DNA from: Panax quinquefolius
Taxonomy: Eukaryota; Streptophyta; Magnoliopsida; Apiales; Araliaceae
DNA: 64,000 bases
Assembly (NCBI GenBank): GCA_020205615.1
Contig: CM035167.1
Span: 139,948,568 to 140,012,567, forward strand
Reading direction: 5' to 3'
Below are positions 1 through 11,405 of the stretch, piece after piece (positions within the stretch are counted from its first letter, which is position 1; each line of letters starts with the position of its first letter). The notes under the pieces were generated by a model that had not been told where the DNA came from, ran no database searches, and worked only from the letters and a program-made list of their open reading frames with translations. A program made the position numbers and the translations under genes.

Positions 1-76
1 TTTGCCTTTTTTTACCGAAACATTTTCACCCAACCCCATTTGTGGCATCTAACTGTTGTTTACTATTTTCATGCAG

Positions 77-278
77 GATGAATTTCGTAAAAGCTGTTGA
101 TGAATATGATCAAGGAAAAGTCTCCTGGAAAAAGTTTAGCTCTAAAGTGAAGAAGCTTCACGAGGACCGTACAGGAGCACCCTATACGAGGGAACCTGGT
201 GAATTTCCAAAGCTGGAAGAAAGCTTTTATGCAAACCCGTATCCTGGATGTCTTTGTGAAAGAACGCATGAAAAATAG
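77..278 (+). CDS. C-terminal exon of an unrecognised protein
   Basis: The window opens inside an intron whose acceptor (pyrimidine tract, then TGCAG) ends at 76. The exon after it encodes about 66 residues up to a TAG at 276-278. The peptide is hydrophilic, rich in Lys, Glu and Tyr (it contains VDEYDQGKVSWKKF and YANPYPGCLCE) and looks like a conserved protein tail rather than random ORF: low Ser/Leu bias, several Trp/Pro/Cys, and a splice site exactly where expected. I do not recognise the family and assign no function. The rest of the gene lies left of the window. It converges with the MOB1 gene. That it is a real exon is inferred from acceptor, composition and the stop followed by UTR-like sequence. 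Confidence 0.6.
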
Positions 279-1039
279 CTGTAGAACTCACAATGTTTGT
301 GACTAGTTTGAATTCCAAGGGGCCAACATTAACGGTAAAAGATGGAGTTTTAATGGCCTTAATTCTCATGGAGTCAGTTTTGAAACAACCCCTGCTTGAA
401 GGGAGAATATACTTGCATTCTGGTGAAGTCTGAGCAAGGACATGAAGTTCTGGTCTGCAGCAGCAGCAGCAGCTTGGTTACGGGCGACTGCTGAAGTAGA
501 GGCATATAGTATATTATCCTCAAGTTATACAACAGGAATATTTTCCACTAATTCAGCTTAATAATTTTTCAGTAGTTGGTATGAAGTATGAAATATGAAG
601 TATGAAGTACCGACTGTAAACGGAGAAGATGATACTGAAAGTACAAATGTACAACATTACTTGAACTATCTACAATACAGAAATGATTCTTGTCCCATCA
701 TAACTCCGATTAATCCTAAATGGCATTGGACATATTCATCTATTAGTTTCTTTGGTTGTATGTTTCATTTTTTCTCTCAAACTATTTGTTTCTGTTAAAG
801 GGCAACAAATCAAAGGGGATGGAGCTGCCTACTATATTTTGACTCGAGAAAGAAAAGGACTTGCATCTGTTTTCATCAATTGATAAATAAGCTAACAGAA
901 TGATCACAAACATGTTTACCAGTTACAAAAGAACATTTTAACAAAGATATCTGCAAGGCACCAACAGAGACAGGTCGAAAATGCTAGAGATAGCATCTTC
1001 AATACAAAGAAAAAAACCACGCCACGACAGTCAGAGGCA
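279..1039. other. Convergent 3' region between first gene and MOB1
   Basis: No coding sequence is seen. The left part is the presumed 3' UTR of the first gene and includes a short CAG run near 460-472 and a tandem ATGAAGTATGAA duplication near 581-607. The right part should hold the 3' UTR of MOB1, read from the other strand. No clear poly(A) hexamer decides either end. Confidence 0.5.
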
Positions 1040-4000
1040 CTACAACTGCAGAATCGATTCAACAAGCTCATAGAGAGGTGCAAGCTCCCCCTTGTCGATC
1101 AAGCGAAATTCCTGCATCAGCAGAATCAGTTAGAGAAGCTGAGCTTTTGAAACTCTTATGTCCATTAAAGGGCTTGAGACCGTGCAAACCAATTTGATAT
1201 AGATGTGCTCTGTGAAAACATTTCTTCTCTAACTCCATTCTTAAGATTTACAATCACAATTTAAGAAAGAAAAATAAAGGATTTTCCTACTATTTTTCTT
1301 TACGAACCAAATTTAAACTTACGAATAAAACCAAATTTCAGATAAATTGACAAAAACTAAACACATGTTTGTGAAAGTTGAGAAAGATGTACGGAAACCA
1401 GCCTCGTGATCTCCATGTGTTCACTTCCCAGTTAACTCCTGTCCCTCCTATATGGCATAAAGTTACTGATAAGCAAAAGGTGTAAATTGGTGGACGGACC
1501 GACGACAGAGTTAAGAATTTCACTGCTTGGATAGAAAAAAACCAAATATCCACACAACAAAATTGTCTTAACAATTCGTTTTGCTAGTGAAGCAACTTCA
1601 TTGCTTACTTGGAAAACCATATATTATCCTATATCATCAATAAAGCATACATATTAACACCCATTTGAAAAGGAACCAAAAAAATCTGATGATAAAAGTA
1701 TGAAACACTTGATGGTTTTTTTCTCTTACCCCCATTCCCTGAAAAAATAGGGGATGGGACTGTTGTGTCTTTTACATTGGGAAAATCTGATGGAAGTAAT
1801 ATCTTACCCATGTAAAGAGAACAAAATGCTTAAAACAAGTGTTGAGGTGAGCTTCTTCCTTCAGGCTAACAATCTTCTGGAAATGTGAGTGATAGATGTG
1901 AGCATATACACGAAACAGCCGCTTGAATATTGTCTTCACAACGTCCACAAAATTGGGTGGAAATGGAGCACCTGCATCATATAGCAAGCAAATTGAGAAA
2001 CCACATTCTTTGATCATAATTCATACCGCCTAAAGTATTAAAAATTTTAGTATTACCCAATTTTTGAGGAAAAATTGTTTCATCATCCAGCTGAGTTTCA
2101 ATCCAGTCCATCAAATACTCAACATACTTGGGAGCAGATACCTCTATGGGTTTCTTTATAGTAACTCCATCAGCCCATCTGTACTCATACCTACAGAAAA
2201 ATAAGTTTAATTCAGGATTTGGCAAGTGAATAAAACATAAGAACAAAAATAGTCTTTCTTCGAGTTTTAAATGATGAATTATTGTACTGAACCTCACTCC
2301 TCTCCAAAAGTAGTTTCACATTAATCCAAAAAGGGTGAATATAGTGAAGAGTGAAAACTTGCACAAGCAGATGATATAAAGCCAAATTAACATACGTATA
2401 CAAAACCAAAAATAAAGCTACTACGGTGTATGTTGAAGAATTAAACAAAGAAAATAAGGTCAAATATGTCAGAGGTTAAGCCTAACCATTATAATTCCCA
2501 ACTTCAGTACCTCTACCCAGATAATAATGCTCTCTTCATCAGGCTTTCTTTTGTCTAATAACTTTTTTAACAAGTCTTTTTTCTTCAACAACGTATCATA
2601 TCATACATCCAGACACACACACCCCTCTTCAGCCCTCCTCCCTCCCTGTTGGCAATTTGTGCTAAAACAGATAAGCTACCACTCACTACTCACCCAATTG
2701 CAGTATCTAGATAAATGCCAAAACAATATTTACGCTAAAGAAAAAAAAGGAAAATTTCCTCCCTAGTTTTGTTTTAGTTTTTAATTACCTGAATAAAAAA
2801 TTGCGTCTATAGTGTGAGGATTGAATATTTGTGAAGGGATTTAGAAAGTTTACTTTGCTCCTGATGTCATTATCGGGCAGGTTGATGCGGTGCAAAACTC
2901 CGTCAGAGTACCATAAAGAATATTCACCTGATTAAAGAAGTCAACCGCTGCAGGCGGGAAAAAACTATATGAAAACAAGAACAAACTTGCATAGATGTAG
3001 AAATTTAAGCCAATAGATATCTTGACAAACACCAGTGTACATCTAATATTGATGTTACATGCTCACACAGTCACTTGTAAAGAAACAAATGAATTTATAT
3101 GCAAATATTTAACAAGATAAGTAGATCTCTACAATATCTCATTTAATATTGATTTCAGTTTCAAGTAAATCAAACATCATGGGATTGTTTGGAAACGTTA
3201 TTAGATGAAAAGAATGGGTCATGTTTTGGTCATAAAGTAGAATGAACAACTAACACTGTAAGGAAGATAATTCACGCCCCTTTTGAGGTAGGATATTCAA
3301 CACTATTGTGGTCATGCAACGGTTTACTTATTTCTCTCATCACATGGTCACAAGAGAGAGAGAGAGAAAGGTCACATGATGAATAAATAGTCACGCCTTT
3401 CAACTGAAATGGTTGTATTGAATATTTATTCCATTTTAAGGGTACTATCTTCCTGTTGGGGAGGTGGGGTAAGTATCGTAAGACAAGGGTGACTATTCCA
3501 CAGTGCCAATAGCCCAAACCTCTATTCTCTGTTATTTTCACCATCATTGACCCCTTCCCCACTCCTATTCCCACCGGCACTGCCACCAAATCCCTATCCT
3601 CCATCACAAACAATAAAGAAGCTAAAGAATCCAAAAGCCTTACCTGGATTAACTTAAAGCAATAGTCAAATTGACTCAGCATACAATTTTCTTGCTGATT
3701 GGTCTACGAGTGTTGTGGCAGTCTCATTTTTATGTTTAAAGCATTCTAGATTCAAAGCATTCCTTAACGAAGTTTAATTGCTAACCATACCATGACGATT
3801 GACGATAAATGGCTAGGGAAAATTACATGCTAGTACCTAAGAGGAACTCCCAATGCCATGTCCAGATTGCATGTGATGGATGGAAATCAAAGAATTATGG
3901 ACATCTTGGGGAGGAATTTGGTTGATTTGGCTATGGAAGTTATTAAAGGGACATGATGGAACCTTATGGTTTGGTTTGAGAGAGAGAAAGGTTTGGAGGC

Positions 4001-6354
4001 TGGCAGTGCATATGTGAGAGGAAGAGAGAAGACACACAAGATGAGTTTTCAAGTCTTTAGGAACCATTTGATGTTGTTTTTTTGGGAAAGGATTTTCTTA
4101 TATATTAACCATCTATCTCAATGTCAACCAAACAAAATACTACATAAAATTAGATGATACTCCAATTAATAAACCATTCAAACACAATAAGGAATAAAAG
4201 ATCCATATAACTAATACCCATTATTAGTTATCCCATACTACTAGTGAAGGTATTATTCATTTCCCTTTGGCAATACAGTTGCCAAAAAAATGACCAGATT
4301 TGCCTATTAGGCTGCTCAGTGCCATTTGGAATCTTATATGCGTGTTGGAAAGCTGCATATAATATGATAATTTGATATCATAACACAATAAATGATGACT
4401 TAAAACTTCAACATAGTAACATGAGATTCTCACAATAAAACACCTTATAATTAAGCAAGTTAAGTATGAAATCTTACTATTTACGGCCAACCACTCATTA
4501 AGATCTTCTCCAGGGGGTAGACGCACAGCTTCCCTCAAGTTGCCATTACCCAAGGTCGCATCAATATGTTTTTGAAGTTGTGCACCCTGTACAAGAAACA
4601 AGGAATAGCATCACAAAAGGCAAAGAGTCAACTCCGCATCATTTCATGAGCTTAAGGTAAAACACCTACCTTACTCCCTGACGGAGCACTTTTTTTAGGC
4701 CGAAATGTCTTCTGGTTTCTGCACACATAAAGGTCGGAACAATCAGCCTAAAGAAGTTTTCTTTCACCAACATAAAGACAGTAATACATTACCCTTTAGA
4801 CCTTATCGACTTCAATTTACACCTAGAAATCAAATTTTAATGTCTGAGTACACTCTTATATTTAAGTCAATCCCTCACACCAGAGATAATAGATGATTAA
4901 CTTTGGGATTCTCAATATTAGAGTTCATTGTGAAACATAATTAAAGTTAATTCCATAAAATCGGTGAAATAAATTAATAAATTAAATGTTAGTATTAAGA
5001 GAAGAGAAAAAAATGGAGATTTTGTACATAATGATTATAACAGATCCTTATGCTAATATCTGAAACTCATTCTTTATTTCCACAACATTAAAAGCTGAAG
5101 ACAGCTGAACAATGTTAACCTCCCTAAACGACAAAACCAAACAATATATCTTAATCTCATTCAGTTTCCAGGGTTCTCCTCAATAAGACACTTGAAACAA
5201 ATAACAAGCAAGACAGCCATTAAACGACAAAATTTGGGTTTTCCCTCAAAAACAGTTTGTCGTGTCATTCTTTCTAATTTTCGATCATGCCAATAATTTT
5301 CATAAAAATAGAAACACTCGATATCTTCTTCTTTTCTCATTTCCTTTTCTTTTTGTTTTTTTGCTGAACAGTTGACAGCATCATGACTTCAAACCAAATG
5401 TATGCTTCATTTATACTTGAACTGAATTGCTAGCAAAACTCAAGAATAAATCATACACGCCCACACAAAATTTCTTGGTTGCCTCGTGGTCCTCTCTAAT
5501 TCGCTTCAAGATCTGAGGGATGATTGTGGTCCTGGCATTTGGAACCCCAAGTTAGGTTTAGTTTTAGATACGCTGAGAACGAAAAACTATACTTTTTTAT
5601 AGTAAATAGACCATCCCGAGTCCTGACAAATCTAATGTAGATTGCTGCGACGTAATAATTCATGCGTATGAACATGCAAAAGCTTCTTAGAAACTTGATA
5701 GTGCAAAAGACAATTGGTTTCGCCAAATTCAAAAACTTTAATTTCCAATAGTATCAAAGAACTTGCTTGGTCTATAAACTAATACACTCTATACATGATC
5801 AGCCTCCAAAGTGATCATAGATTAAAGTTACCATCTACATGGAGAAGAAAAGTATCATAAGGTATCAAGGTTTTCTTTTATCTTATTCTTTTTTCCCTTT
5901 TGGCTGCCACACAAAACAATTAAAGTAAACCTATAAAATATATCAATCCTATTCAAATCACCCACATAGTCTCACCAAAATGTATTACTCCTTTCCCCAG
6001 CTTATACTAATATTATTCTCCCCTGCTCAAGACAAATTAATTGAAATGTCCTCAAAACATCACAATCAACAACAATTAGAATTTGTTCTATCACCATTAA
6101 CAATCCCTCACTAGCTAAAATGTAACTTGATTAATAGACTTCACTCGAATCGGTTAAAATTAATGGACTAACACATACAAATAGCAAAATTCATGATCAC
6201 AACAAATTCATCATTTAAATAAGAAAAAACTGGAAAGTCAAAATTGTGAAACATAATTCAATACATCCATATATATAGAGACAGAGAGAGAGTGAGAGAG
6301 AGAGGGATTGGAACGTAAAGGAAAAGACCTGCTTCCTAGGCCGAAAAGACTCAT
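1040..6354 (-). CDS. MOB1: MOB kinase activator-like 1 (MOB1), 7 coding exons
   Basis: MOB1 is the co-activator that binds and activates NDR/LATS kinases downstream of Hippo/MST-type (SIK1) kinases in cell proliferation, growth and division control. Coding exons on the minus strand, in gene order: 6329-6354, 4670-4718, 4478-4586, 2854-2947, 2057-2190, 1808-1971, 1040-1111. They total 648 nt, giving 215 aa, the length known for plant MOB1A. All introns are GT-AG and phases join cleanly. The N-terminus [18 protein letters not shown] and the block from YEYRWADG through FKHFVLF are diagnostic. The zinc ligands are visible as Cys80, Cys85, His162 and His167, one residue offset from human MOB1. The ATG is fixed by MSLFGLG and exon 1 is only 26 coding nt. 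The third intron (2948-4477) is the largest of the gene after the first. No frame damage was seen. Confidence 0.96.
6283..6304 (-). repeat. GA/CT microsatellite in MOB1 5' region
   Basis: A run of GAGA units on the plus strand reads as CT-rich sequence in the sense strand of MOB1. It lies about 25-45 nt inside intron 1, just downstream of coding exon 1. CT-rich tracts near plant gene starts are common. Confidence 0.5.
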
Positions 6355-6460
6355 GATTATCAATTCTCTGTTTGTGGAAGAATTCAAAGGAAAATGAGAG
6401 AAGCTGACGACTGAATTTAGAAGAAGAATGAAGGGTTTATACGTGTGTACACATATATAT

Positions 6461-6480
6461 AGTAGTCTATATATAGAGAC
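6461..6480 (-). promoter_or_regulatory. Candidate TATA box of MOB1
   Basis: CTATATATAG lies on the minus strand at about 6469-6478, roughly 115 nt upstream of the MOB1 ATG. That spacing fits a TATA box with a short 5' UTR. A second TATATATA (about 6451-6459) is an alternative, and a 5' UTR intron cannot be excluded. Confidence 0.4.
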
Positions 6481-6998
6481 AGATGAGGTTATATGACAGA
6501 CTGGCAATGGAGATGAGGTCAAGCAAGACTCTCTTTCTCTCTGTAAAATTTGCCCACAGCCAGCCAGGTCTTCTTCTCTCTTTCCCATTGCCAGCCTACC
6601 TGGCCGATTCTCTTCAGAATCTTCATTTATATGTTTATTTAATAAGCATACAATTTATTTTGACTAATATTCTCTATTTACATACCTCATCAAGTGTGGG
6701 TCAGTTGTCTTTAAAAAGTGAACAAATTATGCATGAAAATAAATAAATAAATTAGTATAAGAGTTTTATTATTTATATTTTTTTTATTTGATGCAATTTA
6801 TTAACATTTTATATATAGTATTATGTTTACGTACAATTATTTATGCATAAATAAAATTAATCGAAACAAGACTGAATAATTTTTGGCAAGCATATATCAA
6901 TTGATGTTAATTTATTTGTCATCAATTTAAGTTCATAGTAATAATTGCATGTTTATATTAATTACTACTACATGTTGGAGAGTGTGAGATTCTCTAAA

Positions 6999-7039
6999 AG
7001 GGTGGGGTGGGGTGGGGTGGGGTGAGGTGGGGTGGGGGG
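6999..7039 (+). repeat. GGGGT pentamer array (potential G-quadruplex)
   Basis: About eight tandem copies of GGGGT, with one GAGGT variant, end in a run of six Gs. Four or more G-tracts separated by single-nucleotide loops satisfy the usual G-quadruplex rule. It lies about 650 nt upstream of the MOB1 start, on the antisense strand of that gene. Confidence 0.8.
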
Positions 7040-8090
7040 CTCTGAACTTAATGCAATTAGTTGTAAATGGGGAAGGAGTGAAGGACAAGTGTAGCTAATT
7101 GGAATAGAATAGAATAGACTTATTTAGGTCCAACCAATTTGCAGTTTTGGGGCAGACAACTAAAACAGAGGCTTCATATTCTTATCATCATCTAACGCTG
7201 GCTCTTTCTCCACGCGTCAAATCACCAAGACGCGTTTAAAGGCATGGGGAATGACAAGTTAACATGAAATATTGTTGGTATTGATTTTTGGGAGGATAAA
7301 TTCCATGAGAAATAATAAGGATCATCACAATTCAATAATGGAGAAAAATAATATCTAACGCCTCGGAGAGAATCATAATAATGTTATTTGACTATTTAAT
7401 TCTCTTGATCTTACAGTACGATACTCCAAGTTTCTTAGTGCGCCCTCATCACTTCATGACACCTTTTTCCCCACTTTCATTATTTCAAATGAAAGTAAGC
7501 GGTACCACTTCCACTGCTTGCCATGCTTTCCAATCATGATTATCCGAAGGTCCCATCCTCATTAATGCAGATGCAAAAGGGTGGTCGAAACAATAATCAA
7601 TCTGTCGACTGATATAATGATTCTTGGTCGAAATTGGGTTAAGTGACAATTTGTATAATATATATATTTAATGACTAAGTCAAATAATGGAAATAACCTT
7701 TACAGGGCTCCAATGAACCTGTAACACGATCCATCCAATGAAGGGCCATTAAATTTGGCCCAAATAAAAAAAAGAATTATGACCCAACAATTTCCTTAAA
7801 ACATGTTGTAACAAAAACTCTTCTCCTGCCCTTCACAATATCATCATCTCTTCCCGTTTCCCCTTACGTCTAACATACGGTATGTAATGTTAGACGAATT
7901 AAAGAACATCAATATTCCATGAGCCGCCCAATAAAAACAGAAATTAAGAAATAACAGAGTTACACTACTTGATCTGATTTCGGATTTATGTCCCAAGTCC
8001 CAACAAGATAAGTATATATCATACTTGAATACCCGATAGGTATCATATATACCTTCAACAAGTCTGAGTGACTATCTCAACGAAACATAA

Positions 8091-8102
8091 GCTCTGATAC
8101 CA
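8091..8102 (-). mobile_element. Primer-binding-site relic of an LTR retrotransposon
   Basis: GCTCTGATACCA on the plus strand reads TGGTATCAGAGC on the minus strand, the standard initiator tRNA-Met complementary primer site of plant LTR retrotransposons. No coding domains and no clear LTR pair are visible beside it. It is probably a decayed terminal-repeat or TRIM-like fragment. Confidence 0.4.
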
Positions 8103-8361
8103 CTTAAAAGGAAAATTGTATGATCCAATTCATCACGCAGCTGTGTAGACTAGCCCAATAAGTATGTTGAATTACCTCTTTATCTAAAAGGTTAACTATT
8201 AGGTTGAGGAATGAGATTGCTCTATCATACTTATTAACTCATTTATACTCTTAATGTGAAATATCACAACAAATTATAGTTGTATTAATAGGATCATGTA
8301 CTCTTCAAGTAAATCAATTACTTTTGGAAAATGTTAAATTTACAACACTTTTTTTTATTTT

Positions 8362-8427
8362 CACAACAAAAGTGTCGCTGTAGATGTATAGCGACAGTGA
8401 AAAACCTATAGCGACACTTTTGTTGTG
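8362..8427. mobile_element. Short inverted-repeat (MITE-like) element
   Basis: Two perfect 18-nt arms, 8362-8379 and 8410-8427 (CACAACAAAAGTGTCGCT and its complement), flank a 30-nt loop that itself contains a GCGACAG partial repeat. It is flanked by AT-rich sequence resembling that around 40112-40200, where a decayed relative sits. No transposase is present. Confidence 0.6.
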
Positions 8428-8848
8428 GAAATAATATTTTTCTCGCTATTCTCTGTTTCTAACAAACCACTCCCATATAAATGTATCGACCTCATGGTCA
8501 TATATAACCACCGTTGTATTATGTATAAATGAATTAAGATGATTGCATCTTGTTTTTTGCTTTTTCGTTTTTTTGCTAATTAAAAGGTTTGGATCATTTC
8601 TTGATTTGTGCTTGTTATCTTTGCGTATGGCCACCCTAATTTTCTCTGTATGGTTTATATTTAATTCATTTTGTTTACTTGTGAATTTTATTTTATTTTT
8701 AATTTTTGAATAAAAATACAGTGAGTGTACTTGTAATTATATTTAAAAAACCTAATATATAGCTGAAAATGAGAAATTGCAAGGCTCACCACCACTATTC
8801 ACTAATCATAAAAGTAATATAATTTCTCTTATAATGGACCAAAAACTA

Positions 8849-8873
8849 ATATATATATATATATATATATATA
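8849..8873. repeat. AT dinucleotide microsatellite
   Basis: About twelve uninterrupted AT units in intergenic DNA. Confidence 0.9.
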
Positions 8874-10430
8874 GATATTTAAAACATTTTATGTACTTAC
8901 AATTAGACCTCATAAAAAATAATTATGGTTGATTTTGGATCGTACAAAAACGGTTGGATCAATTGAAAATCAAAATCACATATCCCATTTAAAATATATG
9001 TTAAAAAATGGGATATGAGAAAAAAAAATAAGAGAAGAGGACAGATGTGCTGACATGAGGATTTTTTTTTTTTTTTTGTTTTATATTGGATCCACGTTTA
9101 AGACAACAACCGTTCGGAGAATTCAATTAATTGAAAGGAAATTAAATAAGCTTTTCCAAACGATTAAATTCCCTTGAGGCTGAAAAATCCAAATAATTTT
9201 ATGTAATTAACCAACACAATTGTTTTAGTTAATTTGGGTTGATCTATATATAAATTTTATATAACTTATTAATTATTTTATTTTTACTTCGACTACTTTT
9301 TAAATTAAAGACATAAATATGAAGACTTTTTAAAATAAATTAATGCTGAATTTTTAATAATAAATACAGCATCACATAGGGCTTACAAGTGCCAAAGTGG
9401 AGGTTGGATTACTTTTTATTTATTTATTTATTTCGTCTATCAGTATTATTTTTAACCCCATCTTAATTGTTAACACACGTCTTTAAATCATATAATAAAA
9501 TGTATATTAATTTTTATATTTTTACATTCTCGTTGATTTGAAAATGTATTTTTTATTTTGAAACTACAAAATTTACGTACGTATATATTATATTATATAT
9601 TTTCAAAAGTCTTGGAGCATAAGTTTTTTATTTTTTTAATAATATAAAATTTTCCAATTTCAGTCTGACTAATTCACAAGATCGAATCCGTCTTTATTAC
9701 GTTAACGGTCCGTGACCCCGCGAGACCATTTCTGGCAGCATAAACTTAAGCTGACCTGCGGAGAAATTTGGACCATATGGCGCATATGTACTACAATGAG
9801 ATCGAGATAAGGTTATCTACAGCAGTGGGAGTCAAGGTCATTGGATCATTTTCCTTAATTCCTATCTGAAAACTATAATCATTATTATGATAGAAACAAG
9901 CACATGAGTTATTTTAACTACAGTATATTATTATGCTTTAACCACAAGAAAACATGCATTTGCTGAAATTTATTTCTGAACATATATAAACATGCAGTCT
10001 GTTTACACGGAAGTGGTTAGCATGAATTTTTTTTTTGTAAGTTTCATTAATTAATTAATAGAGTCTTGTGTGCGTATATACTTTATATGTGTGTCGATTT
10101 TTTATTGGTCGATCAATTAATTTACTTAAAAATGAACTCCATACTAACCCGATCCTGTTTACACATAGCTAGATAAGGAGAAATATAACTGAATGTATAT
10201 TAGTCATATTAAGTATTGCTATAAATTTATGTGGAACAACAATTGTGATGAGAATTATAGGAGCGTCCCACTTATTATATATACATTTATTCAAAAAGAT
10301 TATCATTAATTAAAATTTATCCACCGACAATAAAAAGTCGATGTAAATATATATTGGCAAAATTTATGATTTATGATTTTCGATTTTCCTATGTATATAG
10401 CTGAGATATCACAAGTGATATATATAGTAC

Positions 10431-10431
<1 letters not shown>

Positions 10432-10473
<42 letters not shown>

Positions 10474-10493
10474 ATATATAAATATATATATAT
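10432..10493. repeat. AT dinucleotide microsatellite downstream of germin-like gene
   Basis: A long AT run with few interruptions, about 200 nt beyond the stop codon of the germin-like gene. Nothing else is seen in it. Confidence 0.9.
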
Positions 10494-10698
10494 TATCTTA
10501 TTAATTAATTATCTACCTTAGCCATGCATGCATCCAATTAATGTTGAGAATTTATTCAAATAAATATAGCTTATTACACTAATTGAACTTACATTTTGAC
10601 ATCGAATTAAAATTAACAAAGTACATAGAAAAATCTTATTCTTACAGACATTGACCTAACCACGCCAAAAACACAAACTAAACTTAAATATTAATTAA

Positions 10699-11334
10699 TT
10701 AACCAGTCCCCCCAAGAACAGCCTTGAGCTTCTTCACTACAGCAGCATCCAAGAAGGTGGTTTTCGTCACCAATTCGGTAGGCAAGTTGTTGGCAAACAA
10801 TGCGAAATCCAGGATTTGGAGGCCCGGATTGGCGCTGCTGAAGCTAACAAAAGCAAGAGCAGGTCCTTTCCCAGAATTTATTTGGAAATGCAGCAAACCT
10901 TGTGGAAATACCATAATGTCCCCCTTGTTTAAGGTTTTAAAATACACCGTATTCGCGGAGGATATAAAACCAGCACAGATTGTCCCTTGTATAACAACTA
11001 GTACCTCGGATGCTCCGGGATGTGTGTGCATTGGAATAACGCCGCCAAATGCTATGTCTAACCGGGCAATGGATATACCTAGACCGTTCACAGCCGGAAA
11101 TTGAGCGACAAATGCCGGAGTAACGGCGGCACTGATGATATTGGAGGTGTTTCCGGAGACTCCGAGGACGGAGGAGACGAAATCGGCTTCGGTGACCTTG
11201 GCTACTTTCTTGCATGGGTATCCGGCCGGTGTGTCGGGCAGCGACAGGTCGGCAACGCAGAAGTCTTGCACCGAGGCATTAGAGGCTGAGAAGAGGAGGG
11301 TGAAAATGAAGAGGAGTGGGAAAAACATTTTCAC
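10699..11334 (-). CDS. Germin-like protein, ABP19/subfamily 3 type
   Basis: Single-exon gene of 211 aa, the normal length for the family. Germin-like proteins are secreted cupin homohexamers that bind Mn in the apoplast or wall; some show superoxide dismutase activity. ABP19-type members were first described as peach auxin-binding proteins. Residues 1-20 form a hydrophobic signal peptide ending in Ala, and the mature part starts [10 protein letters not shown]. Cys26 and Cys41 match the conserved N-terminal disulfide. Germin box 1 holds metal ligands His103, His105 and Glu110; box 2 (FPQGLLHFQ) holds His149. Asn62-Thr-Ser is a glycosylation sequon. The C-terminus ends [10 protein letters not shown], as in ABP19-like proteins. 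The start is the only Met before the signal peptide apart from Met3. No frame damage. Catalytic activity of this copy is not predictable from sequence. Confidence 0.95.
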   Translation of the reverse strand: MKMFFPLLFIFTLLFSASNASVQDFCVADLSLPDTPAGYPCKKVAKVTEADFVSSVLGVSGNTSNIISAAVTPAFVAQFPAVNGLGISIARLDIAFGGVIPMHTHPGASEVLVVIQGTICAGFISSANTVYFKTLNKGDIMVFPQGLLHFQINSGKGPALAFVSFSSANPGLQILDFALFANNLPTELVTKTTFLDAAVVKKLKAVLGGTG

Positions 11335-11357
11335 TAATTGATTTGAGATGTTTTTGG

Positions 11358-11405
11358 GGTGGGTAGGGTTTAGGGCTTTAGGGTTTGGGGTTAATTATAT
11401 ATATA
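11358..11405 (-). promoter_or_regulatory. Germin-like gene core promoter: TATA plus telo-box motifs
   Basis: On the minus strand a TATATATAA run (about 11394-11405) lies 60-70 nt upstream of the ATG. Between it and the ATG, AAACCCTAA (complement of 11378-11386) and a second AAACCCTA copy (about 11364-11374) match the plant telo-box found near starts of growth-related genes. Function is inferred only. Confidence 0.4.

Larger units (their letters stand above)
6481..10698. other. Intergenic region, MOB1 promoter side to germin-like gene 3' side
   Basis: No gene is supported in these 4.2 kb. The stretch holds the G-rich pentamer array (6999-7039), a tRNA-Met primer-site relic (8091-8102), a short inverted-repeat element (8362-8427), an AT microsatellite (8849-8873), a poly-T tract near 9063-9078 and a large AT microsatellite (10432-10493). 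A patch at about 9690-9850 is less AT-rich than its surroundings but shows no ORF or tRNA fold. Confidence 0.6.

Noticed and set aside
10724..11341. Plus-strand and alternate-frame ORFs over the germin-like gene
   Set aside because: They are shadows of the conserved minus-strand frame, which alone carries the cupin motifs.
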